Both the position numbers and the translations under genes were made by a program. Shown one piece after another: positions 1 through 9,985 of a stretch of DNA of 64,000 nt. Each line of letters opens with the position of its first letter. The stretch's first letter is position 1. The stretch is from Lederbergia citrea (GTDB lineage: Bacteria; Bacillota; Bacilli; Bacillales; Bacillaceae_C): positions 558,001-622,000 of the forward strand of contig NZ_JAGYPH010000001.1 of the NCBI RefSeq assembly GCF_018343525.1, written 5' to 3'. Under the pieces are notes generated by a model. That model searched no databases and was not told the DNA's origin. It worked only from the letters and a program-made list of their open reading frames with translations.

Positions 1-19
1 TGGTTCAACCTATAATCTA

Positions 20-52
20 AGCCCTCACTCTTTAGGTGCGGGCTCCTTTCTT
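20..52 (+). terminator. Rho-independent terminator of the upstream gene
   Basis: Arms at 20-28 and 36-44 pair with one mismatch and are followed by a T-rich tail. It lies before resD and would end a transcript entering from the left of the window; in B. subtilis the resABC genes precede resD. Confidence 0.6.
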
Positions 53-91
53 ATACAATGTAGACAGATGAAAATTTAAGGGGGATTGTAA

Positions 92-808
92 ATGGAACAA
101 CAAATCAAAATTCTTGTCGTAGATGATGAAGATCGAATTCGTAGATTGCTTAGAATGTATTTAGAGAGAGAAAATTATGTAATCGACGAAGCTGCAGATG
201 GCGAGGAAGCATTAGAGCTAGCCTTAAACAATGATTACAGTTGTATATTACTCGATTTAATGATGCCTGGTAAAGATGGAATAGAAGTATGTAAAGAACT
301 GCGCGAAGAGAAAGCCACGCCTGTCATCATGCTGACCGCAAAGGGAGAAGAAGCTAACAGAGTCCAAGGATTTGAAGTGGGTACCGATGATTATATCGTT
401 AAGCCGTTCAGTCCAAGAGAAGTGGTTCTTCGTGTGAAAGCGTTACTTAGAAGATCATCTCAAACAGGGTATTTACAGTCAGGTGCTTCAGCAAGAGATA
501 TTATTGTTTATCCACATCTTTCCATTGATCACGATGCTCACCGGGTAACTGCTGATGGCAAAGAAGTTAATCTAACACCTAAGGAATACGAATTGCTTCA
601 TTTTTTAGCGAAATCACCTGATAAGGTTTTCGATCGTGAACATCTTTTAAAAGAAGTTTGGCAATATGAATTCTTTGGAGATTTGAGAACAGTTGATACC
701 CATGTTAAAAGACTGCGTGAAAAATTAAACCGCGTCTCAGATAAGGCTGCCGGAATGATTGTAACGGTCTGGGGAGTTGGGTATAAGTTCGAGGTAGGTC
801 ATGAATGA
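92..808 (+). CDS. resD: ResD, OmpR-family response regulator of aerobic/anaerobic respiration
   Basis: 238-residue response regulator. The receiver domain has the acidic pair D11/D12, the phospho-acceptor D55 in LLDLMMPG, T82 and K104. The C-terminal winged helix (about 140-236) ends with the usual VWGVGYKFE. In B. subtilis ResD activates respiratory and nitrate/nitrite genes under oxygen limitation and also ctaA, qcr and others. Identity rests on the wing sequence, the 4-nt overlap with resE and the sigX-rsiX genes beyond it. A GGGGGA ribosome site sits 8 nt before the ATG. The upstream resABC genes lie outside the window. Confidence 0.95.
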   Translation: MEQQIKILVVDDEDRIRRLLRMYLERENYVIDEAADGEEALELALNNDYSCILLDLMMPGKDGIEVCKELREEKATPVIMLTAKGEEANRVQGFEVGTDDYIVKPFSPREVVLRVKALLRRSSQTGYLQSGASARDIIVYPHLSIDHDAHRVTADGKEVNLTPKEYELLHFLAKSPDKVFDREHLLKEVWQYEFFGDLRTVDTHVKRLREKLNRVSDKAAGMIVTVWGVGYKFEVGHE

Positions 809-2577
809 GGCTATGGCGTAGTGTAGTAGGGAAGCTCTGGATAACAATCCTCCTCCTCGTATCCTTCGTTCTAATCATTTTAACGATGCTGCTATTAGAG
901 TTTTTTGATAAATATCATGTAAATCAAATAGAACAAGGCTTGGCCGAACAAGCAAAAAAAATATCCGGTATCATCGAAGCCCATGCAAATGACAGTCTTG
1001 GAGAGAAGATTGTTTTTGAGATAGTGGATGACCCTGTTGGTGTTGCCATTGCCTATAATAAAGAGAACTTTTTATTTTCACCAGATGCAGCTTTGCAAGG
1101 CTGGATACCCGCTGAAGTTTTTTTAAATGATAAGGATTTATCAAAAGTGTTTTCAGAAAGAGCAACCATTCGAAAAGAATTATCACTTACCGATACAGGT
1201 AGGAGAGGCAGCCGATATGAAAATTTCATCGTGGCAGGTGTTCCTCTAGAAGTTAAGGACGGTCAAAAAGGTGCAATTTTCATTTACCAATCACTTGCTG
1301 TATTGAAGGACACAACTCAAAAAACAACAAGGCTTATATTACTTGCTGCCGGAATTGCCATTATATTAACGACTATTTTTGCTTTCTTTCTATCGACTCG
1401 AATTACTTCTCCATTAAGAAAAATGAAAGAAGCTGCATTCGAAGTTTCGAAAGGGAAATTCGATACGAAGGTTCCATTTTTCAGTCATGATGAAATTGGA
1501 GAATTAGCCATTGCCTTTAATCAAATGGGTAAAAGACTAAAAATAAATATGAATGTATTAAGTCAAGAAAAAGAACAGCTAAAAAGTATTTTGAGTAGTA
1601 TGGCGGATGGTGTTATGACTTTTAGTCAAGATGGTTCCATTCTAATTACGAATCCTCCGGCAGAACGCTTTTTACAACAATGGCATTACGAGAGTGAAGA
1701 AGACATTGCGGTACCAACTGAGTTAGCTGAACTCCTTTCTTTGGCGATTGAAACGGAAACTGAGCAGATTGGAGAGCTAAAGCTTCAAGGCCGCTATTAT
1801 GTAATTATCATTAGTCCTTTATATACTCAAAATCAAGAAAGCGTGCGTGGTGCAGTCGCTGTTGTCCGGGATATGACTGAAGAGAGACGTCTTGATAAAC
1901 TGCGGATTGACTTTGTCTCCAATGTTTCACATGAACTTAGGACACCGATTTCCATGTTACAAGGATATAGTGAAGCGATCATTGATGATATAGCTGAGTC
2001 AGAAAAAGAGAAGAAGGAACTCGCAAAAATTATTTATGATGAATCGCTCCGCATTGGCCGTCTTGTTAATGAGCTGTTGGATTTGGCAAGGATGGAAGCA
2101 GGCCACATTGCCCTTAATTATGAAGAAATAGATATTGAATCATTTATTAATCGAATAAAGTATAAATTTGGTGGGCTTGCGCGAGATCATAATGTAATGA
2201 TTGAAAGTCGTATTGATTCTAGTGGACTTACTTTTAAAATGGATCCAGATAGAATTGAGCAAGTTTTGACAAACTTAATTGATAATGCGATCAGGCATAC
2301 AAAAGAAAAAGGCTCCATCATGATTACACAAACAAAAAATGCAAAAGGTATCACTATTTCTGTTCAAGACGATGGAACGGGGATACCAGAGGAAGATCTC
2401 CCTTTTGTATTTGAACGCTTTTATAAAGCTGATAAAGCGCGTACGAGGGGAAGGGCTGGTACAGGCTTAGGTCTAGCTATCGCAAAAAATATTATTGATG
2501 CCCACAATGGTGAGATTTCGGTTCAAAGTAAACTAGGGCAAGGAACAACCTTTTCCTTCTTCTTGCCTGAAATATAG
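805..2577 (+). CDS. resE: ResE, membrane sensor histidine kinase
   Basis: 590 residues. TM1 is at about 12-32, an extracytoplasmic domain runs to about 175, TM2 is at about 177-197, then HAMP (about 198-250), PAS (about 255-365), a HisKA domain with phospho-acceptor H376 in NVSHELRTP, and an ATPase domain with NLIDNAIRHT (N box), DDGTGIP, FERFYKAD and GTGLGLAI. It starts inside the resD stop codon (ATGA overlap), so the two are translationally coupled. By family knowledge it phosphorylates and dephosphorylates ResD in response to oxygen limitation and nitric oxide. A strong terminator follows. Confidence 0.95.
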   Translation: MRLWRSVVGKLWITILLLVSFVLIILTMLLLEFFDKYHVNQIEQGLAEQAKKISGIIEAHANDSLGEKIVFEIVDDPVGVAIAYNKENFLFSPDAALQGWIPAEVFLNDKDLSKVFSERATIRKELSLTDTGRRGSRYENFIVAGVPLEVKDGQKGAIFIYQSLAVLKDTTQKTTRLILLAAGIAIILTTIFAFFLSTRITSPLRKMKEAAFEVSKGKFDTKVPFFSHDEIGELAIAFNQMGKRLKINMNVLSQEKEQLKSILSSMADGVMTFSQDGSILITNPPAERFLQQWHYESEEDIAVPTELAELLSLAIETETEQIGELKLQGRYYVIIISPLYTQNQESVRGAVAVVRDMTEERRLDKLRIDFVSNVSHELRTPISMLQGYSEAIIDDIAESEKEKKELAKIIYDESLRIGRLVNELLDLARMEAGHIALNYEEIDIESFINRIKYKFGGLARDHNVMIESRIDSSGLTFKMDPDRIEQVLTNLIDNAIRHTKEKGSIMITQTKNAKGITISVQDDGTGIPEEDLPFVFERFYKADKARTRGRAGTGLGLAIAKNIIDAHNGEISVQSKLGQGTTFSFFLPEI

Positions 2578-2637
2578 TGGAAATATGTTGAAAGTTGGCA
2601 TGTAATCTTGTTTCATGGGAAACAGCTTTTAATCATT

Positions 2638-2678
2638 ACGGGTTGAATAACTGAAATTGTTGTTCAACCCGTTTTCTT
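2638..2678 (+). terminator. Terminator after resDE
   Basis: A 10-bp perfect stem (ACGGGTTGAA / TTCAACCCGT, arms 2638-2647 and 2663-2672) is followed by TTTTCTT. It separates resDE from sigX. Confidence 0.9.
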
Positions 2679-2728
2679 ATGGCGAAATTAATTGTACTAT
2701 TTAAATAATATCGACTTTTTTTATTTTA

Positions 2729-2754
2729 TGAAACCTTTTTTCCGATCATACGAC
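2729..2754 (+). promoter_or_regulatory. ECF-type promoter before sigX (probable autoregulation)
   Basis: TGAAAC at 2729-2734 and CGAC at 2751-2754 are 16 nt apart. This fits the AAC / CGAC elements of promoters read by sigma X and related ECF factors. It lies 26 bp upstream of the sigX start, so SigX probably activates its own operon, as known in B. subtilis. Confidence 0.65.
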
Positions 2755-2780
2755 TAATACTTTAACGGGGAGGGGAATGG

Positions 2781-3320
2781 ATGAACTCCGTGTTTCATGA
2801 TATATACAGTAAATATCACCAAGATCTCTTTCAGTTTTTGTTTTACATGGTGAAAAATCGTGAGGAAGCTGAAGATCTAGTCCAAGAAGTATATATAAGA
2901 GTGATGCGCTCATACGTAAAGTTTGAAGGGAAAAGTTCAGAAAAAACTTGGCTCTTTTCAATTGCGAAAAATGTAGCGATTGACCATTTTCGTAAACATA
3001 AAAGCTGGAAAGAACGTCTTTATGAGAAGTTCGATTGGGACCGGCATCAAGTAAAGGACTTGGCTCCCTTACCAGAAGAAACAGCACTCAAAAATGAAGA
3101 TATCAAAATATTATACGAATGCCTTGATTTATGTAATACGAACTACCGAATTATATTGATTTTGAGATATATAAATGGCCTCACCATTGCTGAAGCGGCA
3201 GAGGCTCTAAATTGGACAGAAAGCAAAGTAAAAACGACTCAACACAGAGCGTTAAAATCATTAAGAGAGGTAATGGAAAGTCGACTCGAAAAGGAGGAAG
3301 ATAATCATGCCTCGATCTAA
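2781..3320 (+). CDS. sigX: SigX, ECF RNA polymerase sigma factor
   Basis: 179-residue ECF sigma factor with only regions 2 and 4. Region 2 (about 10-75) has EAEDLVQEVYIRV and the aromatic-rich TWLFSIAKNVAIDHFRKH. Region 4 (about 115-170) carries the HTH of the form LTIAEAAEALNWTESKVKT. It lies directly downstream of resE, as in B. subtilis, where SigX controls envelope-charge genes (dlt, pss) and resistance to cationic peptides. The start follows GGGGAGGGG. Its end overlaps the next gene by 14 nt, so sigma and anti-sigma are made together. Confidence 0.92.
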   Translation: MNSVFHDIYSKYHQDLFQFLFYMVKNREEAEDLVQEVYIRVMRSYVKFEGKSSEKTWLFSIAKNVAIDHFRKHKSWKERLYEKFDWDRHQVKDLAPLPEETALKNEDIKILYECLDLCNTNYRIILILRYINGLTIAEAAEALNWTESKVKTTQHRALKSLREVMESRLEKEEDNHASI

Positions 3321-4470
3321 TCACAGCGAAGAGAAAATGATTAAGCTTCTTAAACAGCTTCCGGCTATGAAAGATCGCCGATCAATGCATGATATTTATC
3401 GTAATGTTCAGACCAACGTTCATAAAAAACAAAAAAGACCGATGTTTATTCCCGCCATATCTGGCTTTGCTGCTCTTTTATTATTTTTACTTATCTTTCC
3501 CGTCATATTACAGCAATCATCAGGAGATTCGTTTAGAATAAATCAGGAAGCTAAAGATAGTGCCAATTCGGGAGAGTCCAGTGATATGAAAATGGATATG
3601 AAATCTATGGTTATTGAAGATAATAGTGTAGAACAGTTTGCTGAAACTGAAAGCCATTTGAGAACAGCAGTATATAAAGAAGATATGGAGAATAGTGAAC
3701 TGGTAACATTTGGAGCTGTGACTGATGACGCTCATGTGCTTCCCGTTAGTATTCTATTACCAAAAGCGGCCAATCACGAAAGCTGGCTTAACTACTATAA
3801 AGAAACTGCCGACTCATTTGACCTAACTCAATATGGTTTTCATGATATTAATCCATTAATAAAGGCGTTAGACTACGATGACAAGACAAAAACGGCAAAA
3901 GTAATAATTACTTCAAAAAATATGGCTTTTTTTAATATGTATGAAAAACAAGTGATGGAAATGCTCGACTATACATTGGCAAGCCAAGATATTGAATTAG
4001 TTAAATTTGTAAATGAAATAGATGAACCTGTGGAACTCGGCGAATTTGGTGTTCTTCAGGATCGAACGCTGAAAAAAATTACGAAAAAATCACATTATCT
4101 GTATGAACTTGGGAACGGTGACATGTATATTGTACCTGCACTATCGAGATCGGCTACATTGGCAGCCGCTATTGAGAGCCTGAAATTCTCACCTAACGAT
4201 TATTATCCATCATTAATTCCCGAAAATGTGAGACCGGAAGTAGCTCAAGAATATAAAACAGAAGCGGTGATTACGTTTAAGAAACCCCTTGATTTGCAGC
4301 GAGGAGACAGAAGTGTAAACATGAGAATGATTGAAGGAATATTATTAACAGCAAAAGAGTTTGGTTATCAAAAGGTGAAATTCGAAAATATTGAACAGAG
4401 AACATGGGAGGACTTCAATTTTGATCAGCCCATCCAAGTCCCTTATGCTCCTAACCTGTTAAAACAATGA
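3307..4470 (+). CDS. rsiX: RsiX, membrane anti-sigma-X factor
   Basis: 387 residues (B. subtilis RsiX is about 370). The N-terminal ~45 residues are cytoplasmic, charged, and would bind SigX. A single TM helix is at about 48-68. The rest is extracytoplasmic and contains sequence resembling GerMN-type repeats near the end. Its location behind sigX with overlapping reading frames supports the role: it holds SigX at the membrane until an envelope signal releases it. No classic zinc-binding ZAS motif is visible at the N-terminus, as in RsiX generally. Confidence 0.88.
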   Translation: MPRSNHSEEKMIKLLKQLPAMKDRRSMHDIYRNVQTNVHKKQKRPMFIPAISGFAALLLFLLIFPVILQQSSGDSFRINQEAKDSANSGESSDMKMDMKSMVIEDNSVEQFAETESHLRTAVYKEDMENSELVTFGAVTDDAHVLPVSILLPKAANHESWLNYYKETADSFDLTQYGFHDINPLIKALDYDDKTKTAKVIITSKNMAFFNMYEKQVMEMLDYTLASQDIELVKFVNEIDEPVELGEFGVLQDRTLKKITKKSHYLYELGNGDMYIVPALSRSATLAAAIESLKFSPNDYYPSLIPENVRPEVAQEYKTEAVITFKKPLDLQRGDRSVNMRMIEGILLTAKEFGYQKVKFENIEQRTWEDFNFDQPIQVPYAPNLLKQ

Positions 4471-4485
4471 TGAATTAGGTTTTTC

Positions 4486-4514
4486 TTCACAATATACGGC
4501 AACTAGTGTATACT
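4486..4514 (+). promoter_or_regulatory. Sigma-A promoter of the FMN riboswitch/ribU transcript
   Basis: TTCACA (4486-4491), a 17-nt spacer and TATACT (4509-4514) lie immediately before the riboswitch aptamer, so the transcript would begin about 15 nt before it. Confidence 0.7.
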
Positions 4515-4536
4515 TATTATGTAAAATAAAATACGA

Positions 4537-4670
<134 letters not shown>

Positions 4671-4730
4671 GGTTGCCTAGTGTTCAAAAAAGCAGGTTTT
4701 GAACGCTTGTTAATGCATGCCTGATATCTC

Positions 4731-4763
4731 CCTCAAAGAAAATTTTTCTTTGAGGTTTTTTAT
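4731..4763 (+). terminator. Riboswitch-controlled terminator before ribU
   Basis: CCTCAAAG (4731-4738) pairs with CTTTGAGG (4748-4755), followed by TTTTTTAT. It lies between aptamer and ribU, and is the expression platform that FMN binding would favour. Confidence 0.9.
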
Positions 4764-4825
4764 TTGGGTACGCATTTGGGCATACCTTTCTTCAACAAGG
4801 GATGAATCTCTAAGGAGAGAGGAAA

Positions 4826-5407
4826 ATGAAGAAATTGAATGTAAAATCTTTTGTAGCGATTGGAATGTTGAGCAGCTTATCCTTTATTTTGATGCTCATT
4901 AAGTTTCCAATCCCGCCATTTCCGGCATATTTATCAGTAGACTTTAGCGATATTCCTGCACTGATCGCTGCCTTAATGTTTGGACCGGTTGCCGCTATCT
5001 TGGTTGAATTGTTTAAAAACATATTGGATTATTTAACGAGCGGGAGCGAAGTTGGTATTCCGATTGGAAATATGGCTAATTTCCTTGCGGGAATCTTATT
5101 CGTCTTACCAACCTATTTTGTTTATAAACGCTTGAAAATGAAGAGGGGGCTTGCTGTCTCTCTTGTGGTGGGTACATTATTCATGGCTGTTTTTATGAGC
5201 ATCATAAACTACGTTGCTATATTGCCAGCCTATACACTTTTACTTGGATGGCCAGCGATGGAGACTTCGGAAATGCGCCAACTTGTAGTGGCAGCCATCT
5301 TACCATTTAATGTGATTAAAGGCATTATCGTTACGATTATATTCCTTCTGCTGTATAGCCGGATGAATGGCTGGCTGAACAAGCAAATAGCATATAAAAG
5401 CGTATAA
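4826..5407 (+). CDS. ribU: RibU, riboflavin-specific S component of an ECF transporter
   Basis: 193-residue hydrophobic protein with about 5-6 TM segments. It has the N-terminal KSFVAIGMLSSLSFILM start and the conserved stretch of the form PAYLSVDFSDIPALIAALMFGP. S components bind riboflavin and share the energising EcfA/A'/T module, which is encoded elsewhere. The FMN riboswitch directly upstream confirms the substrate. The start follows AGGAGAGAGG. The B. subtilis equivalent (ypaA/fmnP) also lies near rsiX and fer. Confidence 0.93.
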   Translation: MKKLNVKSFVAIGMLSSLSFILMLIKFPIPPFPAYLSVDFSDIPALIAALMFGPVAAILVELFKNILDYLTSGSEVGIPIGNMANFLAGILFVLPTYFVYKRLKMKRGLAVSLVVGTLFMAVFMSIINYVAILPAYTLLLGWPAMETSEMRQLVVAAILPFNVIKGIIVTIIFLLLYSRMNGWLNKQIAYKSV

Positions 5408-5409
5408 AT

Positions 5410-5451
5410 GAATAAAAGCGCAAGCGCCGTAATAAGGCGCTTGCGCTTTTT
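5410..5451. terminator. Bidirectional terminator between ribU and fer
   Basis: A perfect 15-bp stem (AAAAGCGCAAGCGCC / its complement) has a 7-nt loop, and both sides end in A/T tracts. It can end ribU on the plus strand. Confidence 0.9.
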
Positions 5452-5578
5452 AATCGTCCAGCTCCAGCGCCTAGCCCCTCGAGGTCAAATAACCTGAGCC
5501 AATAAAAGTCAAGACCGGACTTTTCCTGTCTCAGAACATTTGCTTGTCGGGGCTGATCAAGGCGCTTGCGCTTTTGTT
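5452..5578. repeat. Dispersed intergenic repeat with imperfect palindrome
   Basis: It starts CGTCCAGCTCCAGCGCCTAG and ends GGCTGATCAAGGCGCTTGCG. Blocks GCGCC-T-AGCCCC near the left and GGGGCT-GATCAA-GGCGC near the right can pair, forming one long imperfect hairpin. The terminator stem GGCGCTTGCGCTTTT is repeated at both edges. I recognise this composition from non-coding repeats common in Bacillus intergenic regions. It may also terminate fer on the minus strand. Confidence 0.6.
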
Positions 5579-5579
5579 T

Positions 5580-5867
<288 letters not shown>

Positions 5868-6092
5868 TCAAAATTCATCTTAATGATGATTATGAAAGCC
5901 TCTCCTTACATTATTCTAAAGCTCCTTTATAAACATTTCAACAAATATTAGTTCGCGACAGTTGCTAAGATCAGGATTTATATCAAATTGTTGATGATTT
6001 GTCGAATCTTTAGCAAGGAATGAAGACATAGTCGAAATACCATTTCCATGGTAAAATAAATAGAATAAATGTCGTAAGGGGAGCCGATAATC

Positions 6093-7148
6093 ATGACTTT
6101 TTTGCAGGCTGTGATCTTGGAATGCTTACAAAAAATAAACGGTGAACGAACGATTTACTCTATTTATCATTTACTTACAGGAAAGAAATCATCACAGACA
6201 ATTCAAGATGCCCATCTTTTCCAATTAACGCATTTATTTAAAACCTTGCCGGGTTTAAAACGTCAACAATTTAATGCTTATATCGACACACTCCACCAAG
6301 AATCCTATCTTAACGAAGGAGAGGAGTCTACTAAATATTTTGTATCTGACCAAGGATACGATGCATACATGACTTTTTTCCAGCGGTGCCCAATGCCTGA
6401 ATATATTCAGGGTTTGAAATTACAAGATGCCACGATTCTAATGTGGAAAAGACTTACATTATTAATCCAAGCAGCTTCCCATTTAATTCACTCAATTAAC
6501 CGCTATTATCCTATCCAAAGAGATCCGGAAATTTACACGTGGGTACGAGATTTTTTAACCAATTATCGTGGAGGCCGATCTAGACTTTCCAAGGATTTAT
6601 TTAAAGAACTGCATACAATATTTTCTACAGACTTCCCGGAAAATCCATTCTTAATTGTTGCTAGGTTAAGCGGCTGGGAAAGAATTGGGTTAACGGGTAA
6701 GCAAACGGCTGAACAAATGGGTCTGGAAGAAACAGAATACCATTACAGGTTTTTGAACGGACTTCATTTTATAATTCAAACCGTGACCCAGCAAAGAGGG
6801 GCATTTCCGATTCTTAATTCATTGATCACAGATGTTTATCAAAAAGTACCCTATACAAAATCTACTTTTCGCACATACGAATTGCTTCAACAAGATTTTT
6901 CCATCTTGCAAATTGCTGCAATGCGTGGGCTCAAAGAAAGTACAGTTGAAGATCATATCATTGAAATCGCCCTTTCAGATCGAGACTTTTCAATTGATTC
7001 GTTTATAGATCAGAAAACAGCCGCTGAAATATCAGACATAGCGAAGCGATTAGGACAAAGGAAACTGAAGCCAATCAAAGAACAGGTACAGGACATTTCA
7101 TATTTTCAAATTCGCCTTGTGCTTGCAAGGGCAGGAGAAAAGGTATGA
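6093..7148 (+). CDS. ypbB: YpbB, helicase-associated HTH protein
   Basis: 351 residues. The body is helical with no recognised catalytic motif. The C-terminal ~90 residues (about 255-345) form a helix-turn-helix of the helicase-associated type seen at the end of some RecQ proteins ([20 protein letters not shown] is typical). Its stop overlaps the next start (ATGA), so YpbB and RecS are made together. I infer that YpbB supplies a DNA-binding part missing from the short RecS. B. subtilis has the same order. Confidence 0.87.
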   Translation: MTFLQAVILECLQKINGERTIYSIYHLLTGKKSSQTIQDAHLFQLTHLFKTLPGLKRQQFNAYIDTLHQESYLNEGEESTKYFVSDQGYDAYMTFFQRCPMPEYIQGLKLQDATILMWKRLTLLIQAASHLIHSINRYYPIQRDPEIYTWVRDFLTNYRGGRSRLSKDLFKELHTIFSTDFPENPFLIVARLSGWERIGLTGKQTAEQMGLEETEYHYRFLNGLHFIIQTVTQQRGAFPILNSLITDVYQKVPYTKSTFRTYELLQQDFSILQIAAMRGLKESTVEDHIIEIALSDRDFSIDSFIDQKTAAEISDIAKRLGQRKLKPIKEQVQDISYFQIRLVLARAGEKV

Positions 7149-8602
7149 AAAAAAAGGAAATCTTAAAAAGGATATTTGGCTTTTCATCATTTAGAGTAGG
7201 ACAAGAAGAAATCATTGAGGCTGTGCTAAACAAAAATGATGTGATGGCTATGCTACCAACTGGAACTGGAAAATCTCTTTGCTACCAATTACCGGGATAC
7301 ATACTACCGGGTACTGTGTTGATTGTTTCTCCATTAATATCATTAATGCAAGACCAGGTAGAACAGCTAAGAATGATCGGAGAAAGAAAAGCAGTTGCTC
7401 TTAATTCTTTTTTAAGCCATAAAGAAAAAAACATGGCATTACAAAGGCTTAGTACGTATCGGTTTATTTATATTTCACCCGAAATGCTAGGATCAGAATA
7501 TGTGATAAAGAGATTACAGCAAATAAATATTTCATTATTTGTTATTGACGAAGCACATTGTATTTCACAATGGGGTCATGATTTCCGTCCTGATTATTTG
7601 AACTTAGGCAGTATTAGAAATAAGCTTGGTAATCCTCCTGCTCTAGCTTTAACTGCCACAGCTGCAAAAGAAGTTCGCGAAGATATAAAACGATATTTAC
7701 TCCTAAGTAATCCAAAAGAAATTGTTTTTTCTGTTGATCGTCCCAATATAAGTTTGGTTGTCGAAAAGCTGGATAGCTTTGCTGAAAAGAAAGAGCGAGT
7801 GTTAAAACTTGCTGGTTTTTTCGAAAAGCCAGGGATCATTTATTTTTCCAGTAAAAGAATGGCCGAAGAAACAGCCGAATTCTTACGCAGCAATGGAATT
7901 GAGGGTGTTGCTGCCTATCATGGAGGCATGGAGCAAGAACAACGAATTTTAATTCAACAACAATTTTTATACGATCAATTAAATATTATTTGTGCAACGA
8001 GTGCATTCGGTATGGGGATTAATAAGAACAATATTCGTTTTATTATCCATTTTCATCTGCCTGGACAAATTGGATCTTATTTACAGGAAATTGGCAGAGC
8101 GGGTAGGGACGGAGAACCGAGTATTGCTATCCTGCTTTATAATTCCGGTGATGAACTGCTTCCAATTCAGTTAATGGAATCTGAGCTTCCAGAAAACTGG
8201 CAAATAGAATCATTTTTTACTCAAGCTAATTCTAAAAATTTTCAAGAGCTAGCTTCAGAGTTAAACTTAACTGAGACGCAATTGCGATTTCTTACCTTTT
8301 ATTTCTTCAAAGCGTCTAATAACACTGTAGAAAATGTGAAAGCAATAAGAAAGGCTAGGCAAGCTTTCAAATTTAAAAAAATCCAGCAAATGACCAACTG
8401 GATTCATGCCGGGGGCTGTAGGCGTAGCAATGTGATGTCGTTTTTCGATGAGCAATTGGTGAATGCCCAAACGAATTGCTGTGATTTTTGTGAAGTTGAG
8501 CTAAAATTTTATCAGGAAAAAAAGAAAATAGATAAGATACCTGTATTAAATTCATGGAAGGACATATTAATGGAATTACTGCTGGAGAGAAAAAATTCAT
8601 GA
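7145..8602 (+). CDS. recS: RecS, RecQ-family ATP-dependent DNA helicase
   Basis: 485 residues. Walker A is LPTGTGKS (K43), the DEAH box is at 135-138 followed by [13 protein letters not shown] (the RecQ-specific loop), motif III is LTATA, and motif VI is [11 protein letters not shown] near 320. A zinc-binding Cys cluster (GGCRRS and NCCDFC, about 423-451) is present, but the C-terminal HRDC domain of full-length RecQ (~590-610 aa) is absent. Size and position match B. subtilis RecS (YpbC) rather than RecQ (YocI). It unwinds DNA 3'-5' in recombinational repair. Confidence 0.93.
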   Translation: MKKKEILKRIFGFSSFRVGQEEIIEAVLNKNDVMAMLPTGTGKSLCYQLPGYILPGTVLIVSPLISLMQDQVEQLRMIGERKAVALNSFLSHKEKNMALQRLSTYRFIYISPEMLGSEYVIKRLQQINISLFVIDEAHCISQWGHDFRPDYLNLGSIRNKLGNPPALALTATAAKEVREDIKRYLLLSNPKEIVFSVDRPNISLVVEKLDSFAEKKERVLKLAGFFEKPGIIYFSSKRMAEETAEFLRSNGIEGVAAYHGGMEQEQRILIQQQFLYDQLNIICATSAFGMGINKNNIRFIIHFHLPGQIGSYLQEIGRAGRDGEPSIAILLYNSGDELLPIQLMESELPENWQIESFFTQANSKNFQELASELNLTETQLRFLTFYFFKASNNTVENVKAIRKARQAFKFKKIQQMTNWIHAGGCRRSNVMSFFDEQLVNAQTNCCDFCEVELKFYQEKKKIDKIPVLNSWKDILMELLLERKNS

Positions 8603-9201
8603 AAAAAAATAGACAGGCAGAGTTAATCAAAAGTTTGACTAAGCAAGAGCTTGTTTATCATTTGTATTTTACACAAATAATCATCTTAACCATTGCCGGT
8701 TTGTTAAGTTTTATTTTTTTTAATTCTTATGCCTCTTATTTCAAATTGTTTAGCGGGGATACAGGCTGGATCATTATTGGTATTGTGAATGGTTTAATTA
8801 TAGTTGCTCTAGATTTAGTACTAATGAAATTGCTGCCAAAACAATATTATGATGATGGGGGCATTAACGAAAAGTTATTTTCTAATATGCCGATCTGGAA
8901 GATTGCCTTTGTTGCCATTTTAATTGCTGTGGCGGAAGAGACCTTATTTCGGGGAATTATTCAAACGAAAATGGGCTTAGTGATTGCCAGCATTGTTTTT
9001 GCAGTCATCCATATTCGTTATTGGGCACATTGGTTTTTAATATTGAATGTAGTCATCTTGAGCTTTTGGATAGGTATTTTATATGAATGGTCAGGCCAGC
9101 AATTATTGCCAGTCATTGCGATGCACTTTACGATTGATTTCTTATTGGGGTTATATATTAGTCGTACTGCTTCCCAAAACAATCATAAAGAAGGGATGTA
9201 A
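8599..9201 (+). CDS. ypbD: YpbD, CPBP-family intramembrane metalloprotease
   Basis: About 200 residues with several TM segments. The CPBP motifs are [10 protein letters not shown] (Glu-Glu and Arg), HIRYWAHW and the final [11 protein letters not shown] histidine, the usual metal-binding and catalytic residues of the Abi/CAAX protease family. I place the start at the ATG overlapping the recS stop (8599), preceded by GGAGA. A start 45 nt upstream is also open but lies inside recS and lacks a ribosome site. The substrate is unknown. Confidence 0.87.
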   Translation: MKKNRQAELIKSLTKQELVYHLYFTQIIILTIAGLLSFIFFNSYASYFKLFSGDTGWIIIGIVNGLIIVALDLVLMKLLPKQYYDDGGINEKLFSNMPIWKIAFVAILIAVAEETLFRGIIQTKMGLVIASIVFAVIHIRYWAHWFLILNVVILSFWIGILYEWSGQQLLPVIAMHFTIDFLLGLYISRTASQNNHKEGM

Positions 9202-9203
9202 TT

Positions 9204-9899
9204 ATGTCGAAACGTGAAAAACAAGTACAACATGATGAAAAAACAAAAGAACAAATGAACATAAAAAGTAAGACTCCTTCGAGAGTCGATTTGCATGGTC
9301 ATAAATATAAAAAGAAAAAGAAACAAAGTAACATAGAAAATGACCATAATAACCATAACGACCATAATGATGAAAATCATGAAGGGAAGCGGAAATTTAA
9401 AATTTCTATTCCTTTGGTATTGTTAATCATTTTATTGCTTCTTCCAATCACCACCATTATCGTTATAAATAAAGATAAAGAAGCGACTCCTGTTCACAAT
9501 GTGGGAGAAGAAATCTCATGGGAAGACCCAGCTGACGAAGAATCAAAGGTTGATAGAGAGAAACCAAAGAAACCGGAAATTAAAGAAGAGCCTAAAGAAG
9601 AGCCAAGCGAAACCCCAGAACCAAACGATTCGCAAGTAGATGATGGTGATAAAGAAGAAGACTTACAAACAGAGGAAGAGAACAGCCCAGAAGAAGAGAT
9701 AGTCGAAACTCCCGTGGTTCAAGAGGAAACTCAAGTTGAGACAGTTAAATATCATACCGTCCAAAGTGGAGAAACGCTTTATAGAATATCTATGAATTAC
9801 TATAATGATCAAAGTGGAATTGAAAAAATCAAACAAGCTAACGGGCTTACTGGAAATGAGCTTAGTGTGGGACAAACGCTGAAAATACCTTTACCGTAA
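9204..9899 (+). CDS. ypbE: YpbE, membrane-anchored LysM protein
   Basis: 231 residues. It has a highly charged cytoplasmic N-terminus (Lys/His/Asn-rich, 1-66) and one TM helix at about 68-88. A Glu/Pro/Asp-rich extracytoplasmic spacer (about 100-180) follows, then a single LysM domain (about 181-231; YHTVQSGETLYRIS to SVGQTLKIP) that binds peptidoglycan. It follows ypbD by 2 nt, so it belongs to the ypbB-recS-ypbD-ypbE operon. No enzymatic domain is visible. It probably tethers the membrane to the wall. Confidence 0.9.
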   Translation: MSKREKQVQHDEKTKEQMNIKSKTPSRVDLHGHKYKKKKKQSNIENDHNNHNDHNDENHEGKRKFKISIPLVLLIILLLLPITTIIVINKDKEATPVHNVGEEISWEDPADEESKVDREKPKKPEIKEEPKEEPSETPEPNDSQVDDGDKEEDLQTEEENSPEEEIVETPVVQEETQVETVKYHTVQSGETLYRISMNYYNDQSGIEKIKQANGLTGNELSVGQTLKIPLP

Positions 9900-9985
9900 A
9901 TAGATGATACTTGTACAATTGTTTTGTCATAGCCCATTATTCTCGCTCATAAATATAGTGTGAAAGAGTTTTGGGGGATGATAGA

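Noticed and set aside
2746..3087. Minus-strand open frame of 113 codons over sigX
   Set aside because: Antisense shadow of sigX; composition and lack of ribosome site do not support it.
5410..5578. CRISPR array or integron attC site
   Set aside because: Only two copies of the stem and no regular spacing; no cas or integrase gene nearby. Better explained as a dispersed repeat with terminators.
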